Shown here: one piece after another, positions 1 through 5,314 of the stretch
How positions within the stretch are numbered: position 1 is the first letter of the stretch
Layout: every line of letters begins with the position of its first letter
Assembly (NCBI GenBank): GCA_035629475.1
Contig: DASPHS010000155.1
Coordinates: 1-12,978 of the forward strand
DNA from: JARIHD01 sp035629475
GTDB taxonomy: Bacteria; Patescibacteriota; Saccharimonadia; Saccharimonadales; UBA4665
Length of the DNA stretch: 12,978 nucleotides
Direction: 5' to 3'
Made by a program: the position numbers and the translations under genes
The notes under the pieces: generated by a model
The model's input: only the letters and a program-made list of their open reading frames with translations
What the model was told of the DNA's origin: nothing
Database searches by the model: none

Positions 1-2
1 AT

Positions 3-284
3 TCCGTAGAGTTGGCTATCGGGCAACTGGCATCGGCACTCGTAGCGGCTTTCTTTGCACTATGGGGTGCCAGCATTCTGCCGCGTTCCCGTATGCGAGC
101 CTACGAGCAGTTCCGGCGTGCGACGCTGGTCAATATCTTTCTGACACAATTCTTTTCGTTCGCCCGCACCGAGTTCGAGGCCTTACCCGGCTTTTTCTTC
201 AACCTGGGACTTCTGGGCCTCATCGGTTTTGCCATTCATCAGGAACGTCGCTTAGCAAATAAGAAAAGAAAGGCCACATCATGA
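3..284 (+). CDS. C-terminal end of an unidentified membrane protein (5' partial)
   Basis: The reading frame is open from the left edge of the window, so only the last 93 codons are seen and the true start lies outside; the TTG at base 12 is not a convincing start. The visible part has a hydrophobic stretch near its beginning (about residues 8-27 of the fragment), a basic linker with several Arg, a second hydrophobic segment (Phe/Leu/Gly-rich, about residues 62-80) and a Lys/Arg-rich tail, which suggests a cytoplasmic C-terminus. I do not recognise the family. Its TGA stop overlaps the next ATG as ATGA, so the two genes are probably translationally coupled and in one operon. Confidence 0.6.
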   Translation, partial: SVELAIGQLASALVAAFFALWGASILPRSRMRAYEQFRRATLVNIFLTQFFSFARTEFEALPGFFFNLGLLGLIGFAIHQERRLANKKRKATS

Positions 285-1762
285 GCTTCACCGCTCGATT
301 CACCGCGCTCCTCCGCGACCCCCATATCCGCATATACGAAATCGTTGCTTTTGTGACAGGCTTCGCGCTCATGGTGTTCGAGTTGGTTGCCTCGCGCATT
401 CTGGCCCCTACCATCGGTAGCTCAACCTATATCTGGACCAGCGTTATTGGTGTTATTATCGCGGCGCTGTCCATAGGGTATGCCGTTGGTGGCTGGCTGG
501 CGGACAAACGCACCGCGCGGCATGATATCGGCTGGCTCCTGCTCGGCTGCACGGTCACCATTACCGGAACGCTCGTGTTCTCTGACCTAATACTGGAAGC
601 CATGAGCCGCTCCACCTTCGACGCCCGCATCCAGGGCCTCCTGGCTTCGGTGATACTCTTCCTGCCTACCAGCTTCCTGCTGGGCGCCGTAAGCCCCTAC
701 CTTGTCCGGCTGCATACCGCGTCTATTACGCAGGCGGGACGGTCAGTAGCCTCCTTGAGCGCCCTGAACGCTATCGGCGGCATTGTTGGCACCTTCTCGG
801 CCGGATTTATATTCTTTAGCGTTTGGGGCTCGCGCGAGACGCTGCTGCTGGTTATCTGCCTACTGCTGGTATGTAGCTGGCTGCTGACACCACGCCACAG
901 GTGGCAGCTCCGGGCCGGGCTCAGCATCGGCGTGCTGGCGATTTCCGTCCAAGCAGTAAACCCTATCATTCAGACCAATACCATTTCCATTGATACCGCC
1001 AGTGCTCACTATGACATTGTTGAAACCACGTACAACGACCAGCGGCTACGGGCCTTGGCCACTGGCCCTGGTGGCTATCAATCCGGCATGTACCCCGACG
1101 ACCCGGATAAGCTCGCCTTCAGTTACACCCAGACGCTCGCCCAACTAACCGAATTATCACCACAAAAGGATGCCATCCTGATACTCGGCGGCGGAGCGTA
1201 CAGCTTGCCTGAATACCTAGGGAAAGCCCTGCCACAATCCCGGATTGACGTCGTAGAGATTGACCCCAAACTCGAAGCTATCGCCAAACGATACTTTTCA
1301 TATAACCCACCAGCCAACGTCCGGTCTATCGGCCAGGATGGGCGGGCCTACCTGAATACCAGCAAGCAGAAGTATGACGTCATTATCGTGGACATGTACT
1401 CCGATACCAGCGTGCCCTTCGCGGTTAGTACGCTGGAATATACCCGAAAGCTCCAGGCCGCATTGCATCCAGGCGGTGTCGTACTGGTTAATACCGTTGG
1501 GGCTACTACACCAGAGTGTAGCCCAATCTTGGGCGCCCTCCACAGTACCTACCAGGCAGCATTCCCGCACTACAAGGCGTATCCCCTCCAAGACACCACC
1601 CTGCTGAGCGTACAAAACATCATTGTCGCCTATGCTCCACGCACTATGCCGTGGCTGCCCGAAAATAAAATATCTGCCCCTTTACCCAAAGGACAGATAC
1701 TCCGTGATAACTTTGCTCCCGTGGAGCGCTTGCAGAGCAACTGCAAGGCATTGACTACCTAG
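281..1762 (+). CDS. Membrane-anchored spermidine-synthase-like (Rossmann) protein
   Basis: The protein has 493 residues in two parts. Residues about 19-230 hold roughly seven hydrophobic segments (near 19-42, 49-72, 84-105, 118-137, 165-181, 187-203, 212-229). Residues about 240-485 look like the SAM/decarboxylated-SAM-binding fold of spermidine synthases: a glycine loop ILGGGAYSLPEYL (299-311), the acidic strand end VVEIDP (324-329), GQDGRAYL (351-358) and YDVIIVD (365-371), whose Asp371 lies where the catalytic Asp of SpeE sits. The tail DNFAPVERL resembles the end of other fused members. The canonical GGGDG loop reads GGGAY, so true aminopropyltransferase activity is doubtful; substrate unknown. 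It starts in an ATGA overlap with the upstream gene, with AAAGG about 9 nt before the ATG. Its TAG shares the palindrome CTAG with the convergent regulator gene. Confidence 0.85.
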   Translation: MSFTARFTALLRDPHIRIYEIVAFVTGFALMVFELVASRILAPTIGSSTYIWTSVIGVIIAALSIGYAVGGWLADKRTARHDIGWLLLGCTVTITGTLVFSDLILEAMSRSTFDARIQGLLASVILFLPTSFLLGAVSPYLVRLHTASITQAGRSVASLSALNAIGGIVGTFSAGFIFFSVWGSRETLLLVICLLLVCSWLLTPRHRWQLRAGLSIGVLAISVQAVNPIIQTNTISIDTASAHYDIVETTYNDQRLRALATGPGGYQSGMYPDDPDKLAFSYTQTLAQLTELSPQKDAILILGGGAYSLPEYLGKALPQSRIDVVEIDPKLEAIAKRYFSYNPPANVRSIGQDGRAYLNTSKQKYDVIIVDMYSDTSVPFAVSTLEYTRKLQAALHPGGVVLVNTVGATTPECSPILGALHSTYQAAFPHYKAYPLQDTTLLSVQNIIVAYAPRTMPWLPENKISAPLPKGQILRDNFAPVERLQSNCKALTT

Positions 1763-2103
1763 GGCTCGTCGCAATATTTATCGCCCCAAGTGAGCATTGT
1801 CTGCAGAATAGGCACCAGCTCCTGCCCCTTGTCCGTCAGACTGTATTCAACACGCGGCGGGACCTCGGGATAGGATACCTTTTCGATAATACCGGAGCGC
1901 TCTAACTCATCAAGACGTGCCGATAATGTGCGTGGATTAACGCCACCGACTTCCTTTTGGAGGCCACAAAAACGCTGCACGCCGCACGATAGGGCGTAAA
2001 TGAGCTGGGGCGTCCATTTACTGCTGATTATATCAGCAGCCACGGCAATGCACTGTCTGCCGTATGGAGGGCATGTTCCGGTAGGAGTAATCGTTTTCTG
2101 CAT
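1759..2103 (-). CDS. HxlR-family winged-helix transcriptional regulator
   Basis: The 114 residues show the HxlR (DUF24) pattern: an N-terminal Cys (Cys11, followed by Pro-Pro), ISSKWTPQLIYAL (26-38), RFCGLQKEVGGVNPRTLSAR covering the recognition region, LDELERSGIIEK, the wing VPPRVEYSLTDKG, and a C-terminal helix ending in LTWGDKYCDEP. Members are usually dimeric DNA-binding proteins responding to redox or electrophile stress, often through the N-terminal Cys. Here Cys11, Cys18, Cys40, Cys46 and Cys110 are available. It lies just downstream of sodX on the same strand and convergent to the spermidine-synthase-like gene, with which it shares the stop palindrome CTAG. Control of the neighbouring superoxide dismutase is plausible but not shown. 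No clear Shine-Dalgarno precedes the ATG. Confidence 0.9.
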   Translation of the reverse strand: MQKTITPTGTCPPYGRQCIAVAADIISSKWTPQLIYALSCGVQRFCGLQKEVGGVNPRTLSARLDELERSGIIEKVSYPEVPPRVEYSLTDKGQELVPILQTMLTWGDKYCDEP

Positions 2104-2126
2104 TCCAGTATTCTACTATCTGCTCC

Positions 2127-2132
2127 ATTATA
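2127..2132 (-). promoter_or_regulatory. Probable -10 box of the HxlR regulator gene
   Basis: A perfect TATAAT on the minus strand lies between the sodX stop and the regulator ATG. The predicted start of transcription is near 2120, giving a leader of about 17 nt. No good -35 box is visible (the position lies in the end of sodX). The regulator can therefore be transcribed apart from sodN-sodX. Confidence 0.5.
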
Positions 2133-2142
2133 CATGAGGACT

Positions 2143-2487
2143 CTATGAATCCGACCTCTTGCTTTTTGTGATATTCATTACAGGCCAGATGATTTTGCCC
2201 TGTACCGCTGTTGCCGGCAACCAGCCAAACATACGGCTGTCGGTGCTGGCCTGGGCGTTATCGCCTACAATGAATATCCGCCTATCGTCCAAGGCGGTAA
2301 TGCGCTTTATCTTTTCCAGTCCGTCGTGATAAACCACAACAATATCGTCAGGACGCAGGGTACGGTAGCGGCCCGTAGCCACAATAATCTGCCCAGGACG
2401 AAGCGTGGGCAGCATGCTACTGCCCGACACCCGCCTGATAATAAGCCTAGGCCTTTTTGGTTTCGGCGAAAATCCGGGCAATTTCAT
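2143..2487 (-). CDS. sodX: S26-type peptidase, probable nickel superoxide dismutase maturation protease
   Basis: The 114-residue protein carries the signal-peptidase-I active-site boxes: SGSSMLPTL with Ser24 as the nucleophile, KIKRITAL with Lys61 as the general base, and VGDNAQASTDSR (74-85), the third conserved box. It has no evident transmembrane anchor, unlike LepB, and matches the small S26 type found beside nickel superoxide dismutase genes. The expected job is removal of the SodN leader so that His12 becomes the free N-terminus that binds nickel. It is immediately downstream of sodN, and the chosen ATG lies inside the sodN 3' end, giving a 41-nt overlap with a TTGGA-like site 8 nt upstream. 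A later start would remove only the basic N-terminal 20 residues; the start is the uncertain part. Confidence 0.88.
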   Translation of the reverse strand: MKLPGFSPKPKRPRLIIRRVSGSSMLPTLRPGQIIVATGRYRTLRPDDIVVVYHDGLEKIKRITALDDRRIFIVGDNAQASTDSRMFGWLPATAVQGKIIWPVMNITKSKRSDS

Positions 2488-2833
2488 CGATCATATCCAA
2501 CAGTTTTTGGCCCTCTGCTGGATCAGTCGTCTTTTTGCAGGCACCCGCCTGCTTGGTCGTCTTCCAGACGAGATCATGCAGCTCTGGAAAAGCCTCAACG
2601 TGTTCGGGCTTAAAGTAGTCAGTCCATAGCACCCATAGATGATTCTTTACCAACTCTGCGCGCTGCTCCTTGATAAACACTGCACGCCAGCGGTCTTCTT
2701 CATGGTCGAGGTGCTCATACTTTTTCATAATTTCCAGAACACTCTGGGCTTCGATGCGGGCTTGCGCCGGATCGTACACACCACAAGGGAGGTCGCAGTG
2801 CGCATATACAGGTTTAATAAAAGATAGCTTCAT
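2447..2833 (-). CDS. sodN: Nickel-containing superoxide dismutase precursor
   Basis: The 128-residue product begins with an 11-residue leader (MKLSFIKPVYA) followed by the nickel hook HCDLPCGVY (12-20). In mature numbering the nickel ligands are His1, Cys2 and Cys6, and Tyr9 guards the active site. The rest matches the four-helix NiSOD fold, including WTDYFKPEHVEAFPELH and the C-terminal FAETKKA. The predicted mature chain is 117 residues, the same as Streptomyces NiSOD. It disproportionates superoxide to oxygen and peroxide, probably in the cytoplasm, as a hexamer in known members. The ATG is well supported by AAGGAGG 10 nt upstream (2844-2850). The maturation protease gene follows directly and overlaps it. 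This is the most secure functional pair in the window. Confidence 0.96.
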   Translation of the reverse strand: MKLSFIKPVYAHCDLPCGVYDPAQARIEAQSVLEIMKKYEHLDHEEDRWRAVFIKEQRAELVKNHLWVLWTDYFKPEHVEAFPELHDLVWKTTKQAGACKKTTDPAEGQKLLDMIDEIARIFAETKKA

Positions 2834-2861
2834 GGTCGGGTACCCTCCTTAATCACTTTCT

Positions 2862-2867
2862 AGTATA
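2862..2867 (-). promoter_or_regulatory. Probable -10 box of the sodN-sodX operon
   Basis: TATACT on the minus strand predicts transcription from about 2855, leaving a leader of about 22 nt with the AAGGAGG ribosome site. No good -35 match is visible. The box lies about 27 nt from the plus-strand -10 of the hydrolase gene, so the two promoters are back to back and could share a regulator. Confidence 0.5.
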
Positions 2868-2890
2868 GCGTAAAGCCCCCCTTTTTTGCT

Positions 2891-2899
2891 TGCTATAAT
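2891..2899 (+). promoter_or_regulatory. Extended -10 promoter of the alpha/beta hydrolase gene
   Basis: TGCTATAAT is a perfect extended -10 (TGnTATAAT). No TTGACA-like box lies 17 nt upstream. Transcription should begin at about 2906-2907, on or next to the A of the ATG at 2907, so the mRNA is predicted to be leaderless. It also shows that TTG 2886 and ATG 2898 are not the real start, because they lie within or before the promoter. Confidence 0.6.
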
Positions 2900-2906
2900 G
2901 GTGCTT

Positions 2907-3776
2907 ATGAAGATACATACCTACCGGCCTAGTACAGCGACTCTTCCGGAAACGGGCATTATAGCGCCCTTCCCCTTTTCGGGCACACCCGAGAACACGG
3001 GACCAAGGCTGCAGATGGTTGCCGACACCGTTGGGGCCTCGGTGCTCGCCTTCAATAGGCGTGGCACCGGCTCACGGGCGTTCATAGACCTCGGCGCAAA
3101 GCGAGCTCTCAAGCCTGCCCGAGTTCATATGACACACGCTCAAACCGCCGATAGTCTTTTGGCTGCCGGTGTAAAAGATGACTATCCGACCCTGGTTGGC
3201 TGGGGAGACTCTGGCAGCGGCGAGCTTATCATGGGCATGCAGCTGACGACACGCCTGTTTGGCCGCCTGCTCCTCCGTGACTGTTTCAACCATGCAGCAC
3301 CACAGGGCCCAGTAGAGGGTATCCGTAATTTTATACGGTATACCACGCACGGCGAGCTGGAAAAAGTAGCTGACCCACAGGCACCGCAGGTCCCTGCAGT
3401 GCCGCAAGGGCGCGGCGGGAGCATCGCCCGGCAACTCGTCGAAATATATAATTACAGCGCTCTCATGCGGTCTGACCATACCCTCGAGGCCGCACACATG
3501 CTAGCCGCCGACCACCCCGAGCTGCCGATGCGGATTGTGGGTTTTGCCCACAGCTTTACCGGTACACACGAGCAAACCACCGCCTTTCATACAGAACTAC
3601 TTGCTGAACGAGTCCAAGTGGCCAACCTTATTCATGGCATTGATGATGAAGCATCCGTAGGCGATGTATATACAAGTATTGCGAACGGCTATCACTCAGA
3701 CCTCTTACGCCCTGATCACGCCGCACATCACCTCGAGCAAACACTAGCTCTCCACCCGTTACCGGAACGACACTAG
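2907..3776 (+). CDS. Divergent alpha/beta-hydrolase fold protein
   Basis: From ATG 2907 the protein has 289 residues. It shows a nucleophile elbow GWGDSGSG (98-105) with Ser102, an upstream FNRRGTGS (49-56) resembling the oxyanion-hole and arginine-glycine segment, a likely acid in HGIDDEAS (Asp246 or Asp247) and a likely catalytic His263 in GYHSDLLRPD. This order fits a Ser-Asp-His triad; residues about 125-200 would form the lid. No signal peptide is visible, so it is probably cytosolic. The substrate cannot be told. It is divergent from sodN and its TAG shares CTAG with the stop of trmD. The start is set by the promoter just upstream rather than by a ribosome site, which is absent. Confidence 0.7.
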   Translation: MKIHTYRPSTATLPETGIIAPFPFSGTPENTGPRLQMVADTVGASVLAFNRRGTGSRAFIDLGAKRALKPARVHMTHAQTADSLLAAGVKDDYPTLVGWGDSGSGELIMGMQLTTRLFGRLLLRDCFNHAAPQGPVEGIRNFIRYTTHGELEKVADPQAPQVPAVPQGRGGSIARQLVEIYNYSALMRSDHTLEAAHMLAADHPELPMRIVGFAHSFTGTHEQTTAFHTELLAERVQVANLIHGIDDEASVGDVYTSIANGYHSDLLRPDHAAHHLEQTLALHPLPERH

Positions 3777-4426
3777 GCCTTGCGGCCGTGCTCGGCGCGC
3801 CACTTGGCTATTTCGCCATGATGCCCACTCAGCAGTACGTCAGGTACACGTAAGCCCCGGAAATCCTCAGGACGGGTGTATTGCGGTGCTTCAATACTTT
3901 CGTCGTCCTGCTGGAACGATTCAACCTCGGCACTCGTTTCACCGCCCAATACGCCAGGCAACAGGCGCACCACGCTGTCGGCAATAATCATAGCTGGCAG
4001 TTCACCGCCAGTTAATACGTAGTTACCTATACAGTACTGGCGATCAATCCACTGCGTTACGCGCTCATCATAGCCCTCGTAGCGGGGGCATACGATAATA
4101 AGCCCTTTGTCACTGGCCGCCAGTTCAATGGCGTCAGATTGCTTATACACCCGTCCACGGGGTGTTGGCAGCAGTACCAGGGCGTCAGGGTCGTTCTGCT
4201 TCGCCTGCTCGATAGCTGCTACGACCGGCTCCGGCTTAAGCAGCATGCCGTCACCACCGCCATAAGGGGTATCATCAACTTGTTGACGTGGCCCCAACCC
4301 AAACTGCCGCAAATCAATATACTCAAATACTACCGCACCTTTGTCCTGCGCCTTCCAGAGCATACTGTTGTTGTGCACTCCCTCGAACATTTGCGGGAAT
4401 AAGGTGATAATCTGTATCTTCTTCAT
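3773..4426 (-). CDS. trmD: tRNA (guanine37-N1)-methyltransferase TrmD, short form
   Basis: The 217-residue protein has the trefoil-knot SPOUT signature of TrmD: ITLFPQMF near the start, PYGGGDGMLLKPEP, CPRYEGYDERV, IGNYVLTGGELPAMIIADS (the SAM-binding knot), PGVLGGETSAEVESF, PQYTRPEDFRG and VPDVLLSGHHGEIAKWR. It methylates G37 of tRNAs with G36 and so prevents +1 frameshifting. Compared with E. coli (255 residues) it stops just after the HxxIxxWR helix, so the C-terminal helices with the RTxxRRPxLL motif are absent. The position of E. coli Asp169 (ATEDSF) aligns with AEVESF, giving Glu. The gene ends in a CTAG shared with the convergent hydrolase. It appears to have its own nearly leaderless promoter. 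Confidence 0.96.
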   Translation of the reverse strand: MKKIQIITLFPQMFEGVHNNSMLWKAQDKGAVVFEYIDLRQFGLGPRQQVDDTPYGGGDGMLLKPEPVVAAIEQAKQNDPDALVLLPTPRGRVYKQSDAIELAASDKGLIIVCPRYEGYDERVTQWIDRQYCIGNYVLTGGELPAMIIADSVVRLLPGVLGGETSAEVESFQQDDESIEAPQYTRPEDFRGLRVPDVLLSGHHGEIAKWRAEHGRKA

Positions 4427-4434
4427 TTACCCCT

Positions 4435-4443
4435 ATTATAACA
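4435..4443 (-). promoter_or_regulatory. Extended -10 promoter of trmD
   Basis: The minus strand reads TGTTATAAT, a perfect extended -10. Transcription should start at about 4428, two bases before the trmD ATG at 4426, so the transcript is almost leaderless. The AGGGG between the box and the ATG looks like a ribosome site but would not be in the RNA if this promoter is used. No -35 box is evident; the REP-like palindrome at 4464-4485 lies just upstream. Confidence 0.6.
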
Positions 4444-4463
4444 GAGGAAAGATGATTGATTGG

Positions 4464-4489
4464 ATTCCTGAACGGGGTCAGGAATGACG
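4464..4489. repeat. REP-like palindrome, copy A
   Basis: ATTCCTGA (4464-4471) and TCAGGAAT (4478-4485) form a perfect 8-bp stem around a 6-nt loop, followed by GACG. A similar palindrome with the same TGACG flank and orientation occurs at 11144-11167. In both cases it sits 30-40 nt before a minus-strand gene start. Confidence 0.5.
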
Positions 4490-4500
4490 GGCAGGTTGAC

Positions 4501-4557
4501 TTGTCGGACTGCCACGGATTGAGGGCTTTTCTGTGCTCGTCCAGAAAAGCCCGACAA
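4501..4557. repeat. Nested inverted repeat between the small-RNA terminator and trmD
   Basis: TTGTCGG (4501-4507) is complementary to CCGACAA (4551-4557). Inside it, GGGCTTTTCTG (4523-4533) pairs with CAGAAAAGCCC (4542-4552), sharing two bases with the outer arm. There is no T-run on either side of the inner stem, so it is not a simple terminator. It begins immediately beyond the strong terminator hairpin at 4560-4591. Confidence 0.45.
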
Positions 4558-4689
4558 ACAAAAGGACCCTGATTTACATCAGGGTCCTTTTGACACATAG
4601 GGCTCCCAATCACGGACAGTAGGTAAGTGATTGGCTCGCAATGAGCTCCAAGTTTTTGTTTTTGGGAATGTTCGTCTTTGTTTAGACTG
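4556..4689 (-). ncRNA. Candidate intergenic small RNA (about 130 nt)
   Basis: This stretch has all parts of an independent RNA gene on the minus strand: a promoter at 4696-4724, predicted start near 4689, and a very strong terminator ending near 4556. It contains no reading frame of note with a start. The predicted RNA opens with an A-rich single-stranded region, followed by a stem CCAATCAC/GTGATTGG (plus-strand 4606-4613 and 4627-4634) with a 13-nt loop rich in U and C, which may be extended by GCTC/GAGC beyond an asymmetric bulge, then the terminator. I recognise no known family (not SRP RNA, 6S or tmRNA by eye). It occupies the 396-base gap at 4427-4822 where rimM usually lies. Confidence 0.5.
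4560..4591 (-). terminator. Strong GNRA-capped terminator of the candidate small RNA
   Basis: A perfect 14-bp stem (plus-strand AAAAGGACCCTGAT at 4560-4573 with ATCAGGGTCCTTTT at 4578-4591) encloses four bases. On the minus strand the loop is GTAA, a GNRA tetraloop, and the stem is followed by TTTTGTTTG, so the minus orientation is favoured. The A-rich foot makes it potentially bidirectional. It would stop transcription from khpA into trmD. Confidence 0.85.
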
Positions 4690-4695
4690 ATACTT

Positions 4696-4724
4696 AGTAT
4701 AGGTAATGAGTGCCTTCCCTGCAA
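4696..4724 (-). promoter_or_regulatory. Promoter of the candidate small RNA
   Basis: The minus strand has TTGCAG (plus 4719-4724), a spacer of exactly 17 nt and TATACT (plus 4696-4701). Nothing coding follows in this direction before the strong terminator about 105 nt further on. This is the main reason for proposing an RNA gene here. Confidence 0.6.
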
Positions 4725-4775
4725 GTAGTTTTTGCCATAAACGGCATATAATTCTCAAGTATTTTTACAGAGTAC

Positions 4776-4800
4776 TAAAATACCCGCTCTTGCGAACGGG
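4776..4800 (-). terminator. Terminator of khpA
   Basis: On the minus strand CCCGTTC-GCAA-GAGCGGG forms a 7-bp stem with one U-G wobble and a GCAA tetraloop, followed by TATTTTAG. It begins about 22 nt after the khpA stop. The wobble pair exists only in the minus-strand RNA, which supports this orientation. Confidence 0.7.
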
Positions 4801-4822
4801 CATCGTAGCATTTTGGACCTAT

Positions 4823-5209
4823 TTATACGTCAAGGTCATCAAGCTCAGCAAGCTCTTTGCGGGTCTTGCTGACAACGCTATTGCTGTCATCGTCCTTGCG
4901 TGTGGCGTCACCGCCATCATCGTCGTAGGCGCTGTCATCAGAACCACCGCCAGCACCTGGCACACCGTTGTCTACAATCTTAAGGTTGTAACGGGCGTCG
5001 TTTTTAGTGCCGAGGGCACGGAGCAAGGTACGCAGGCTCTGGGCAGTAGCACCGCGCTTACCAATAACGCGGCCTAAGTCTTCTGGATCAACGGTTAGTT
5101 CAAGTAACACGCCCTTTTCGTCAATGCGGCGCTCTACACTAACAGCATCAGCATTGCTAACCAGAGACTTGACGATGAATTCTACAAATTGCTGGTCGAT
5201 ACTACTCAT
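4823..5209 (-). CDS. khpA: KH-domain RNA-binding protein, KhpA family, with an acidic tail
   Basis: Residues 1-80 match the single-KH KhpA (YlqC) family encoded after rpsP in many bacteria: FVEFIVKSLV at the start, LTVDPEDLGRVIGKRGATAQ with the GKRG loop (50-53) that contacts RNA, and SLRTLLRALG. The family has roles in RNA chaperoning and control of cell division and envelope genes. Family members are usually 75-90 residues; here residues 82-128 add a low-complexity extension rich in Asp, Gly and Ser, ending in KTRKELAELDDLDV. The ATG has GAAGGAG about 8 nt upstream. It follows rpsP but is separated from it by a terminator and has its own promoter. Confidence 0.9.
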   Translation of the reverse strand: MSSIDQQFVEFIVKSLVSNADAVSVERRIDEKGVLLELTVDPEDLGRVIGKRGATAQSLRTLLRALGTKNDARYNLKIVDNGVPGAGGGSDDSAYDDDGGDATRKDDDSNSVVSKTRKELAELDDLDV

Positions 5210-5246
5210 GTCAGGAACTCCTTCATTACTAATGGACAGTCAAACC

Positions 5247-5255
5247 ATTATATCA
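5247..5255 (-). promoter_or_regulatory. Extended -10 promoter of khpA
   Basis: The minus strand reads TGATATAAT. Transcription should start near 5240, giving a leader of about 30 nt with the GAAGGAG ribosome site. The place where a -35 box would lie is occupied by the terminator hairpin of rpsP, consistent with dependence on the extended -10. Confidence 0.6.
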
Positions 5256-5257
5256 GA

Positions 5258-5290
5258 AATAAAGCAGCTCTTTATGTGAGCTGCTTTATT
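5258..5290 (-). terminator. Terminator of rpsP
   Basis: AATAAAGCAGCTC (5258-5270) and GAGCTGCTTTATT (5278-5290) form a perfect 13-bp stem with a 7-nt loop, 24 nt after the rpsP stop. The minus-strand 3' side ends in TTTATTTC. The symmetric A/T foot would also work for plus-strand transcripts. Confidence 0.8.
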
Positions 5291-5314
5291 GACAGATGTG
5301 ATATTTTGCGCCGG

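Noticed and set aside
2886..2906. TTG 2886 or ATG 2898 as the hydrolase start
   Set aside because: Both lie in or before the TGCTATAAT promoter, so they would not be in the mRNA; ATG 2907 is preferred.
4323..4724. 133-residue minus-strand frame that could be RimM between khpA and trmD
   Set aside because: It shows no RimM motif, runs through the promoter, the small-RNA terminator and the start of trmD, and has low-complexity chance composition.
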